Origin: UPXZ01 sp047973025
GTDB taxonomy: Bacteria; Bacteroidota; Bacteroidia; Bacteroidales; Paludibacteraceae
Direction: 5' to 3'
DNA length: 30,853 nt
Assembly: GCA_047973025.1 (NCBI GenBank)
Contig: JBKEBE010000059.1
Span: 1-30,853 of the forward strand
The notes beneath the pieces were generated by a model. That model made no database searches and was not told the origin of the DNA. It saw only the letters and a list, made by a program, of their open reading frames with translations. A program made the translations under genes and the position numbers. How positions within the stretch are numbered: the first letter of the stretch is position 1; each line of letters opens with the position of its first letter. This document shows, piece after piece, positions 8,524 to 15,761 of the stretch.

Positions 8524-11500
8524 TTACGGTGTGGACAAATAATATTCTTTCATAAACTCAAAATAAGTACTGAGCGCGTTATTGTGGAGCATCATGTTCA
8601 GGTTTTCGGCAGTGATGATCAGATTGCGCTTGTTCATGCCCGACGTGGCTCGTACGATGTCCGGGTCGTGCAACACTCGTAAAAAATACGATTTTGCCAC
8701 GTTGGCGTCGGTAAAACTACCCACAAAAATGATGTTTTCGCTATTGTTGAATGTTTCCAGAGTTACTTTCAGATTGAGCGCGCTGTAATTTTTACCATTG
8801 AACTCGTCGAGCACTTTTTTCACAATGCCAAAGTCAAACCTGCCACCGCGTGGAATATAAAATGCCGTGAAATGTGGTGCGTTTGCCCGATAAACGAAAA
8901 GATCTTCGTATAAGTTCTCCGGATTTTCGGGCATCGCCGGTTTCGCTCCGATTAGCTTTGACGAAGTTGACGTAGTTGTCGTTTGATTTTCCGTCTTGGG
9001 TGTTTCAATCGGCTTTGTGTCTTCTTTCAAGGGCGTAGTTGAAATTTGTTGTTGAGTTGTCGGAGTTTGTTTTTGTATCTGCTCTTTTTCGGTCGTTTTT
9101 TGTGCCGGCTTTGTGTCTGGTTCCTTTTCAGCTTGTGGCTGTGGTTGCTTTGGAGATTCGACCGGATTAGAAGCATTGACCGGTGTCTCGGTTGGTGTAT
9201 TTTGCGCGACTTCTTCCGGCTTCGTTTCGGTTTTTTTAGGGACTAATTTCGTCCCGTCGATAATCTCTACCGTTGTCAATTTCTTTTCGGATTTTGGCGA
9301 TTCAGCGGTAAGCAAGGCGTTAGGAACGTCCGTACTCAAATAATCTTGTTGAAAAGCCAAGTAATCATCCAACGTAAACGTAGTGCGAAGTTTCTCAAAG
9401 TTCTCTTCCGAAATAAGCACTTGTTCCACGTTCATGGCTTTCATTTGTTCCCCGAGTTCTTTGTCTGTTTCCAAAGTGTTTTGGTACCAAATTCCTTCGT
9501 TGTACGAAGCCAGATTGAGTACCGAAAGTGCTCTTCGTGTGCCATCTACCTGCGTCATGGCAAACCCGAAATCTTTGATCATAAATCGGGAAAAATTGAA
9601 AATTGCCAGGTTGTATTGCAATTTGTTGATGGCGTCATTGTCCGCGTCTGTAATCAACATCAGGCGGTGTGGTACAAATTTAATTTCCGAGAAACGCTGT
9701 TCGATTTGTTCTTCGGACGATAAACTCTCTTTTTTGCGCTTGGTAAGTAGCGAACCGAATGTTTCTCCCTGCCGGGCGATGTTTCCTTGTTTCAGCAGTG
9801 CCAAAATATCTTTTGATAGGGCGCTGATGTTGTTGTCCGGGTAATTTTCGACCAACGTGTTGAGCGATTGCTCAAATTTCTCGGCTCCTTCGGTTTTTCC
9901 AATACTCAATGTATTCAAAAATTCAAATTGTGGCAACAAAGTAGCGAGTGGATACTTGCGTCTGATTTCTTCTGTATTGGCAAAAACGACTTTGTAGTCA
10001 CTGCGCGTAAATGCAGAATAAGTCAGGTCGTATATGCGATCTTGCTCTTCGAACATGTGCTGCTGATTACGGATAAAGTCGGGATCGGTAAGCATTTCGG
10101 CGTATTTGCTGTCGGCGTAGTTTGTCAAAATCTCGTCTCGAAAAGTGGCTGCCATCGTAGGATTATTCTCTTTCGATGCAAGCAGGAATCGTTGATACAG
10201 TGTTTCGAGAATACGATCATCGGTGCCAAAACGGCGTTGAAATTCTTTAAAAGTCTTGTATGCCAACGGATAATCTTCAATTTTATCCTTGTAAACGAAA
10301 GCCATGTTGTATAGTCCTGTGGCAATTTGTTCGTCTGATTTTTGTTTTTGCTCCGCGGTAAACGGGATTTGTGACAGGTAATAATCTACGCTGTATTTAT
10401 CGGTTGTCTGTTTGAAAGCCGGTGCATTCGGATTCGATATACTGTCTCCATTTTGAGTTGTACTGTCGTTAGCAAATCCGTTTGTAATCTCATTTTCGGC
10501 AAAAAGGGATGTGGACTTATTGCCGCGTCGCCAGTTGTCTTCGAGCTTTCGATTTCCCCATCGCCTGCGAAATTCGGTTTTACCGTTGCTTACGGTCATC
10601 GGATTGTAAAAGTACCAATCGCCTGCTCCGGCTCCGATGGGCTGCATGGGCATTTGAAAATTGTCTTCCGTCGGATTTTGAGCGATTAGTTTGCTTTCTT
10701 CTTCCGCTTTTTCTTCTTCTTTTAGTTGCTCGATTATACGGTTGATAGCCATTAATCGGTCTTTTTCGGACATTGTGGCTAATGCCTGCAGACTGTCCTG
10801 CAGATGTACCACTTCATATTCCTTAACCAAATCCGCCAGTATTTCCGCCCGATGGCTTATCCGTGTATAGTCGTCATATTCGTTGGTGTAGATTTTGGAT
10901 GCTTCATCGTAATACGGATGTGCTTTGACATATTCCCTTTTGGTGTAATACAAATCACCCATTGTAACTAATGGAACGCCTTTTTCCACACCATTCCGAG
11001 TGCTTTCTTTAATAGCGAGATTGTAGTAATCAATGGCTTTTATACTGTCTTTTTCGTGCATGAATACATTGCCCAAAGCCGTGTATATCTGATCGAGATA
11101 ATCCTTGTTGTTGCGGTTCCGAGCCATCCGTTTGAGTTCATTTTCTATACTTGAAGCATTTTTGCCGAGCATTTGAGCGCGGTTGATTCGGGCATTGAAA
11201 TCCATTTCGTAAGATGGAATAGAGCTGATTACGCGCGAATAGTATTCGTTAGCACCCTGTTTGTCGTCTGTCCGTTCGAGTAGTTGAGCCATTACGAAGT
11301 TAAAACGTGTGCGTTGTTTTTTGTTTTTTTCGTGTTCAATGGCAGTTTTTAGGTAGGGAATAGCCGGAGAAACTTCATCTTGTTTAATCAGCAAGTCAGC
11401 GCATGTAGAAGCGTATAATCCGGTATTTATCGGAAAAACTTGTTCGGGTTTGATTTTTTTGAGTACGTTTTCCGCTTCATAGAGCCAGTCGAGCTCACTG

Positions 11501-12156
11501 TAAGCGCGAGCTATCCAGATTTGCGCTTCTTGCACGACTTCGGGTGTGGACGCATAGTGGCGCGTGATGTATGAAAATGTGCCGACCGAACCGAGAAAAT
11601 CGCCTTTGTAAAACTCGGCGCGCCCAAGTTGCAGCCATGCTTTTTTTAGTTCGGGGTTAAATTCGTTTTGGTTGTAAAAAGCCCGGTAAGCCGGGTCATT
11701 CATTTTCCGGTAATCCCGTTCGGGCTTTTTCTTGATGGAATGTAGTTTAATGGCTTTCCGGCTTTTTTCGATTACCCGGTCCATGTTTCCGGACGCGCTT
11801 TGAGTGTTGTTATGATTGCTGATTTGGAAAAGATGAATCACATCCGAGTAATCATCCTTGTTGGCTTTATTGATACTTTCCATGCCTTCTTTGTAACTGA
11901 CATTCCCGTTATAAGCAATGTTGTATTTGGTCAGCATGGCACGGTAGCGACGAGACATATTGGTGTTTTTACTCGTGGAACAGGCGGTAAAAGCAATTAA
12001 AATCGCGAGTATAAGAAAATGATTTTTTGTTCTTTTTTTTGAAAAAAACAGACAGGTGGAAAGAGCTTTGGTGGTTCGTAAGCTCTTTAAGAAAGTATTA
12101 TGTAATAGGCAGAATTTCAATTTGCAAAAAATAGTCGATTTTTTTCCGTTGAACAC
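8524..12156 (-). CDS. porW: PorW/SprE-like T9SS TPR lipoprotein
   Basis: About 1210 residues from a GTG codon. A lipoprotein signal (FLILAILIAFTAC) puts the lipidated Cys at residue 59 of this reading. CSTSKNTNMSRRYRAMLTKY after it is the typical start of mature PorW/SprE proteins, which are outer-membrane lipoproteins facing the periplasm and needed for T9SS assembly. TPR-like helical repeats cover about 160-480 (KKAWLQLGRAEFYKGDF; IYTALGNVFMHEKDS). A charged helix follows at about 470-500, then more helical repeats at 610-790. Two related ~115-residue domains (829-945 and 1095-1210) flank a Pro/Thr/Gln/Lys-rich linker (~975-1070). There is no ATG between the stop-bounded frame start and the signal peptide, so the start is uncertain: GTG at 12154-12156, or a downstream TTG/CTG. 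First gene of the apparent porW-DUF2200-porX operon. PorW identity is by sequence pattern, not alignment. Confidence 0.85.
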   Translation of the reverse strand: MFNGKKSTIFCKLKFCLLHNTFLKSLRTTKALSTCLFFSKKRTKNHFLILAILIAFTACSTSKNTNMSRRYRAMLTKYNIAYNGNVSYKEGMESINKANKDDYSDVIHLFQISNHNNTQSASGNMDRVIEKSRKAIKLHSIKKKPERDYRKMNDPAYRAFYNQNEFNPELKKAWLQLGRAEFYKGDFLGSVGTFSYITRHYASTPEVVQEAQIWIARAYSELDWLYEAENVLKKIKPEQVFPINTGLYASTCADLLIKQDEVSPAIPYLKTAIEHEKNKKQRTRFNFVMAQLLERTDDKQGANEYYSRVISSIPSYEMDFNARINRAQMLGKNASSIENELKRMARNRNNKDYLDQIYTALGNVFMHEKDSIKAIDYYNLAIKESTRNGVEKGVPLVTMGDLYYTKREYVKAHPYYDEASKIYTNEYDDYTRISHRAEILADLVKEYEVVHLQDSLQALATMSEKDRLMAINRIIEQLKEEEKAEEESKLIAQNPTEDNFQMPMQPIGAGAGDWYFYNPMTVSNGKTEFRRRWGNRKLEDNWRRGNKSTSLFAENEITNGFANDSTTQNGDSISNPNAPAFKQTTDKYSVDYYLSQIPFTAEQKQKSDEQIATGLYNMAFVYKDKIEDYPLAYKTFKEFQRRFGTDDRILETLYQRFLLASKENNPTMAATFRDEILTNYADSKYAEMLTDPDFIRNQQHMFEEQDRIYDLTYSAFTRSDYKVVFANTEEIRRKYPLATLLPQFEFLNTLSIGKTEGAEKFEQSLNTLVENYPDNNISALSKDILALLKQGNIARQGETFGSLLTKRKKESLSSEEQIEQRFSEIKFVPHRLMLITDADNDAINKLQYNLAIFNFSRFMIKDFGFAMTQVDGTRRALSVLNLASYNEGIWYQNTLETDKELGEQMKAMNVEQVLISEENFEKLRTTFTLDDYLAFQQDYLSTDVPNALLTAESPKSEKKLTTVEIIDGTKLVPKKTETKPEEVAQNTPTETPVNASNPVESPKQPQPQAEKEPDTKPAQKTTEKEQIQKQTPTTQQQISTTPLKEDTKPIETPKTENQTTTTSTSSKLIGAKPAMPENPENLYEDLFVYRANAPHFTAFYIPRGGRFDFGIVKKVLDEFNGKNYSALNLKVTLETFNNSENIIFVGSFTDANVAKSYFLRVLHDPDIVRATSGMNKRNLIITAENLNMMLHNNALSTYFEFMKEYYLSTP

Positions 12157-12195
12157 CTTTATCGGACTCTTGGCGACAACACATAAAAAACCGAT

Positions 12196-12207
12196 AAACA
12201 GCTGTTT
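12196..12207. promoter_or_regulatory. Palindrome AAACAGCTGTTT in the divergent promoter region
   Basis: A 12-bp perfect palindrome flanked by partly complementary arms (ACACATAAAA to the left, TTATTGTGT to the right). It lies in the 155-bp region between the divergent porW-like gene and the small membrane protein gene, where an operator could serve both. Function unproven. Confidence 0.3.
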
Positions 12208-12264
12208 TATTGTGTGAAATATAGAATTTGGACGTTAAATAATCTAATTTTGAACAAAATTTTC

Positions 12265-12272
12265 TAACTTTG
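12265..12272 (+). promoter_or_regulatory. Bacteroidota -7 element TAACTTTG
   Basis: Exact match to TAnnTTTG, 39 nt before the ATG at 12312. No good -33 TTTG is found at the usual 19-21 nt spacing, so the assignment rests on the -7 box alone. Confidence 0.45.
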
Positions 12273-12311
12273 TGCGCGGAATATTGTTATTGTGTAATAG
12301 AAAATAAACAG

Positions 12312-12701
12312 ATGATCGCTTTAATTTTAATATTGATTTTTGTCGGAATTGTCGTTTTCACGGCTACCTATTTTAACCGCAAGGATAAGAATGAACCGAT
12401 AGAAATCGTCGTGTCTGAAAATGTCGAATGTTGTGGTGCGCATGAAGTTTGTGATCGGGAGAATCTGCAAGTTGTGGATATGAAAATTGAATACTTTGAT
12501 GATGAAGAATTGGATACGTTTGCCGGCGTATCGCCCGAAAAATATACCAAACAGCAGATAAATACGATTTCGGACGTTTTTTATTCCATGAAAGAAAATG
12601 ATGTAGCGCCTTGGTTACGCAGTCTGCAACTCCGCGATATTCAATTGCCCGATTTTCTAAAGGAAGAAGCTTTTCTTATCGTGGGCGAAAGAAGGGGTTA
12701 G
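12312..12701 (+). CDS. Membrane-anchored conserved Bacteroidales protein of unknown function
   Basis: 129 residues from the ATG at 12312. The frame extends upstream to 12270, but the ATG begins directly with the membrane anchor and lies downstream of a -7 box. Residues 2-20 form one membrane span (IALILILIFVGIVVFTATY), then a basic stop-transfer FNRKDK, so the rest is probably cytoplasmic. The soluble part has a cysteine cluster (Cys40, Cys41, Cys47 in VECCGAHEVCDRE), an acidic YFDDEELDTF, and a conserved-looking tail (DVAPWLRSLQLRDIQLP). I recognise the pattern as a small protein common in Bacteroidales genomes, sometimes labelled phospholipase without clear basis. I assign no function. Its stop codon overlaps the end of the convergent CPBP gene by 4 nt. 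Confidence 0.75.
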   Translation: MIALILILIFVGIVVFTATYFNRKDKNEPIEIVVSENVECCGAHEVCDRENLQVVDMKIEYFDDEELDTFAGVSPEKYTKQQINTISDVFYSMKENDVAPWLRSLQLRDIQLPDFLKEEAFLIVGERRG

Positions 12702-13573
12702 TTTTGGGATTCGCTCTTTACATTTCGCGCTGATTTGTACAGCATCCAAATGAATATTCCCGAGATAAAAGCACTTATGATTCCGTACCCGAATGTTTCG
12801 ACTTTTCCGATATTTTCCATCGCATCGTACCACCCGCTTCCACTCCCGAAATAGGTGGCGATAACGATAGTGGCATTATTCACGAAGTGGACAATAATAG
12901 GCAACCACAGACTCCCCGACCAAATCAGCAAATAGCCAAACAACGCGCCCATGATCATACGTGGCAGAAATCCGTACATCTGAAAATGGATTAGACTGAA
13001 TATAATTGCCACAATCCACACGGCAACATACTTGTTTCGTTTCTCGGAAAAAATATTTTGTAAAGCCCCCCTACAAAACAATTCTTCACTTACTGCCGGC
13101 ATTATCGCCATTACCAATAAATTAAACAGCATTCCGCTGAATGAGTTTACTTCCAGCATTCGACCGGTAATTTTACCGGCATTGTCTTCCATTTCCCGGA
13201 TTGCGGCTTCAAAACCCGACAAAAATTCGGGAAGTGCCATTTGTTCGTTGATATACGCGAGCAGGTTGATAAATGGAGATATTACCAGAATGAGAAGTAC
13301 GGCTAATACGGTCTGTTTTCCGGATGGAAGTGTATCCATGGAGTAAGCTTTCCACGGTTTTTCATACCACAAGTAGCCGCAAATAATGGGGGGAAGCAGT
13401 ATCGTGAAAACGGAAAGTAAAAGCTGGTTAACTTTTAGAGCTTGAATGTCGGTGGTATTGCCAAAAAATAGGCTGACAAGCACCATCCCGGCTAATGAAA
13501 AGGCGAAGAAAATGAAAAAAAGCATCAACAGTTTTCCGCCGAGTCCCAAATTTTTGAATGAATCTTTAAGCAT
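12698..13573 (-). CDS. CPBP family intramembrane glutamic endopeptidase
   Basis: 291 residues with about eight hydrophobic spans, an inner-membrane protein. The CPBP/Abi (Rce1-type CAAX protease-like) motifs are complete: EExxxR as Glu163-Glu164-LFC-Arg168, FxxxH ending at His196 (FSLIH), and HxxxN at His229-Asn233 in IVHFVNN. These form the active site in Rce1-like proteases. The ~85-residue C-terminal span plus charged tail (SARNVKSESQN) is unremarkable. In other bacteria such proteins cut membrane or prenylated substrates or give bacteriocin self-immunity; no bacteriocin gene is seen here, so the target is unknown. It is convergent with the small membrane protein gene, with a 4-nt tail overlap and no terminator between them. 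The upstream gene on the same strand ends in its own terminator, so it is likely monocistronic. Confidence 0.92.
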   Translation of the reverse strand: MLKDSFKNLGLGGKLLMLFFIFFAFSLAGMVLVSLFFGNTTDIQALKVNQLLLSVFTILLPPIICGYLWYEKPWKAYSMDTLPSGKQTVLAVLLILVISPFINLLAYINEQMALPEFLSGFEAAIREMEDNAGKITGRMLEVNSFSGMLFNLLVMAIMPAVSEELFCRGALQNIFSEKRNKYVAVWIVAIIFSLIHFQMYGFLPRMIMGALFGYLLIWSGSLWLPIIVHFVNNATIVIATYFGSGSGWYDAMENIGKVETFGYGIISAFISGIFIWMLYKSARNVKSESQN

Positions 13574-13684
13574 AGTTTATTCGGATAGTGAATGCAAAAA
13601 TACAAAAAAAAGGAAGAAATACGGTGTCAAACGTATATTGATTATTCCGGATGGATGGTTGTTGCACAACCACCAACCGGACAT

Positions 13685-13716
13685 AAAAAAACTTCCATTT
13701 CAGTGTTGAAATGGAA
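13685..13716 (-). terminator. Rho-independent terminator of the RRM gene
   Basis: A perfect 11-bp stem CTTCCATTTCA/TGAAATGGAAG with a 4-nt loop. On the minus strand it is followed by TTTTTT and lies 25 nt after the RRM gene stop codon. Confidence 0.9.
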
Positions 13717-13740
13717 GTTCGATAATTCGTCGAGTCTGGA

Positions 13741-13986
13741 TTAAACTTTTGGTTTGGCTTCTTTAACCACCATAGTGCGTCCGTCCAATTCAGCGCCGTT
13801 AAGTTCTTCGATTGCTTTTGCAGCCTCATCGTCATTTGCCATTTCCACGAAACCAAAACCTTTCGATTTGCCGGTATCACGGTCTTTGATAACTTTGCAC
13901 GAAGTGATTTCGCCATACTCTGCAAGGATGCCTTGCAAATCATTTTCCCGAACTTTGTAGCTCAGGTTTCCAAAATAAATGTTCAT
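13741..13986 (-). CDS. Small single-RRM RNA-binding protein
   Basis: 81 residues making one RNA recognition motif. RNP2 is IYFGNL (residues 3-8) and RNP1 is KGFGFVEM (42-49), with the aromatic positions that stack on RNA bases intact. The fold order beta-alpha-beta-beta-alpha-beta fills the protein from end to end, with only a short PKV tail. Such Rbp/RRM proteins are common and often multi-copy in Bacteroidota and Cyanobacteria; in Bacteroides relatives act as broad regulators of transcripts, including capsule and glycan-use mRNAs. Targets here are unknown. It is monocistronic: a strong terminator follows and a long AT-rich leader region (over 500 bp to the next gene) precedes it. A second, longer minus-strand frame over the same DNA is a shadow. 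Confidence 0.95.
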   Translation of the reverse strand: MNIYFGNLSYKVRENDLQGILAEYGEITSCKVIKDRDTGKSKGFGFVEMANDDEAAKAIEELNGAELDGRTMVVKEAKPKV

Positions 13987-14480
13987 AAAAAAATAAAAAT
14001 TGAATAAAAAATTGTGATTATAGAATTAGTATAAGACGGAAGGTAAAAAACACAATTTTCATTCAAAAAAATTTGTAGAGAAATTGTCGGCTTTTGACCC
14101 AAGCGAAAAATACATTTTCCTTTCAATGGCAAAGGAAAGCATTTTTTTTGAAACAACAATCAAAAATGCAAAAATATTTGAAAAATAATGAGTTATGAAG
14201 TTGAAAATAGGAAAATCAATGTTTTTGCAAGAATATTCAGTCCATCTACTGCTGTTTTCGCTATAATTAACATTCGTTTCTGCGTTGAATTTGTTAGAGA
14301 ATCATAAAAAAGTCAATGATGTCTGCTAATGAACCATGCTTTGGTATGTTATTAAATAAGTTTGTAACAAACTGAATGTCAATGAATTGCGGTTTCCCGT
14401 CTTGTGGAGAAAAACGATTGATTATCAGTCGAATAAATAAAAATTTAACGAAGTATTGTCACGGTCAGGTTATTTAAACG
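13987..14480. other. Long AT-rich intergenic region upstream of the RRM gene
   Basis: Almost 500 bp with no supported protein gene. It probably holds the RRM promoter and leader; CAAAAATA at 14169-14176 is TATTTTTG on the minus strand, a -7 match with no clear -33. It also has a perfect 8-bp hairpin (14116-14138) followed on the plus strand by eight Ts. The rest, 14200-14480, shows nothing I can name. Confidence 0.4.
14116..14149 (+). terminator. Terminator-like hairpin with T8, no upstream gene
   Basis: TTTCCTTT, a 7-nt loop, AAAGGAAA, then GCA and TTTTTTTT on the plus strand. There is no plus-strand gene upstream to terminate, so it may end a small antisense RNA or be a leader structure of the minus-strand RRM mRNA. 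The stem is AT-rich and weak. Confidence 0.3.
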
Positions 14481-14514
14481 AAAAAAGACATCAAATCACT
14501 TGAATGCCTTTTTT
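14481..14514 (-). terminator. Terminator of the TonB receptor-lipoprotein operon
   Basis: An A-tract/T-tract hairpin: AAAAAAGACATCAA pairs with TTGAATGCCTTTTTT with one bulge and one mismatch around a 5-nt loop. It begins about 20 nt past the stop codon of the minus-strand gene ending at 14535 and ends on that strand in TTTTTT. Confidence 0.7.
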
Positions 14515-14534
14515 ATCAAATTTTGGTACAAGAG

Positions 14535-15680
14535 TTAGAAAGCGTATCCCGTCCAAGAGAAAATATCGGTTGCGCAGCCGGTATTTTCCGCTTCAACCTT
14601 GGCATTGGCATTATCGCCATTAACCGATTTGCCTGAAATGGAATTTGTCAAGCTACTTGTAAGACTAATTTGAGTACCGGCAGACGCATTTCCTTTTCCA
14701 TCCGTCAGGTCGATTAAATCCTTAACTTGTCCGGTCCCCTTAACCAATGCGTTAGTTATGGTCGCTGTTGCGCCGCGACGGATTTTGATTACATCGTGCA
14801 TGTAGTGCCCTTCAGCATCATTTTTTGCTAATTTAAGTTCTATTGTCATGTTTTTCACGACAAAATTGGATTGTCCGATATGTTCCGGAAAATTTCCGTC
14901 GAAATTTCCGTCCGCTTCGATACCGCGCGGATCGGATTCGGTACTACTGAAATCTTGCTCCCAAACTCCATAAGCATTTTCAAGCGTTCCGGCATAGCCT
15001 TGCGTGAAGTCGAACATATCGTCGTCCGAATTTACAACCAGCAGGTTTTTAACATTTACCGTTCCGCCAAAAAACTCGATACCGTCATCCGATCCTTCCG
15101 TAACATAGATGTTCTCAATTTTCGTTCCGCTACCAACACCGTTCAACGTAAGCCCATTGTGCTCAACGTCCGCGCTTGAACGCGCCCCTGTGTATTCCAG
15201 AATAACATACGTGATGATACCGGAGTTGTCGTCAGCTACTGTGCCACCATACGTGTAAACGGAGTTGATTTCTGTAGAACCTGTACTGCCACCTGCAAGT
15301 GGCGCGTTACCGTTGATGATTAATCCACCCCAGTAACCGGATTCGGCACCGGAGTTACCGGCTGTCATACGGATTGGATTAGTAGCGGTACCATTCGCGT
15401 TGATTTTTCCCCCTTGAAGGACTAAGATATAATTACTAAACCCCTTTTTCGCTTTGATCACGGTTCCGGCTTCGATGTTCAATGTGCCGCCGGCTTCTAC
15501 CAAAAGTGGTCCATCCAAAAGATAGTCTTCACCGGCTTTCAGGGTTACCGTTTCGCCACTACCAATTGAGCCGGCAATACCTTCCGAACCTGTTGGTTCT
15601 TCTTTCTCACAAGAGATAAATACCGTAGCCATGATTGCTACCGCCATAAGGCTGAAAAGAAACTTTTTCATTTTTGTCAA
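14535..15680 (-). CDS. Predicted surface lipoprotein with right-handed beta-helix-like repeats, partner of a TonB receptor
   Basis: 381 residues. Signal peptide MKKFLFSLMAVAIMATVFIS then Cys24 within FISCEKEE, a lipoprotein signal; the KEE after the Cys resembles the acidic lipoprotein export signal of Bacteroidota, so surface display is predicted. The rest is Gly/Asn/Asp-rich with short beta-strand repeats (LLVEAGGTLNIEAGTVIKAKKG; GTKIENIYVTEGSDDGIEFFGGTVNVKNLLVVNSDDDMF shown here in parts only by type), typical of a parallel beta-helix. Similar proteins are often mislabelled multidrug transporter in databases, without membrane spans to justify it. It lies 81 nt downstream of the TonB-dependent receptor on the same strand, so an outer-membrane uptake pair is likely; the ligand is unknown. 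Translation may start at this ATG or at the ATG three codons later. Confidence 0.8.
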   Translation of the reverse strand: MTKMKKFLFSLMAVAIMATVFISCEKEEPTGSEGIAGSIGSGETVTLKAGEDYLLDGPLLVEAGGTLNIEAGTVIKAKKGFSNYILVLQGGKINANGTATNPIRMTAGNSGAESGYWGGLIINGNAPLAGGSTGSTEINSVYTYGGTVADDNSGIITYVILEYTGARSSADVEHNGLTLNGVGSGTKIENIYVTEGSDDGIEFFGGTVNVKNLLVVNSDDDMFDFTQGYAGTLENAYGVWEQDFSSTESDPRGIEADGNFDGNFPEHIGQSNFVVKNMTIELKLAKNDAEGHYMHDVIKIRRGATATITNALVKGTGQVKDLIDLTDGKGNASAGTQISLTSSLTNSISGKSVNGDNANAKVEAENTGCATDIFSWTGYAF

Positions 15681-15761
15681 ATTTTAAATTATTGATTTGA
15701 TTCGTTTTTCGTTTCTGCAAAATATCGCAGGACTATTTTTAGTTTAAATGTAGAACTTTAC

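Noticed and set aside
12698..13573. CPBP/Abi protein as abortive infection or bacteriocin immunity
   Set aside because: No bacteriocin, phage or toxin gene is adjacent; the family is mostly housekeeping membrane protease.
13566..13943. 125-codon minus-strand frame over the RRM gene
   Set aside because: Shares the same strand and DNA as the RRM gene in another frame and runs through its terminator; a shadow.
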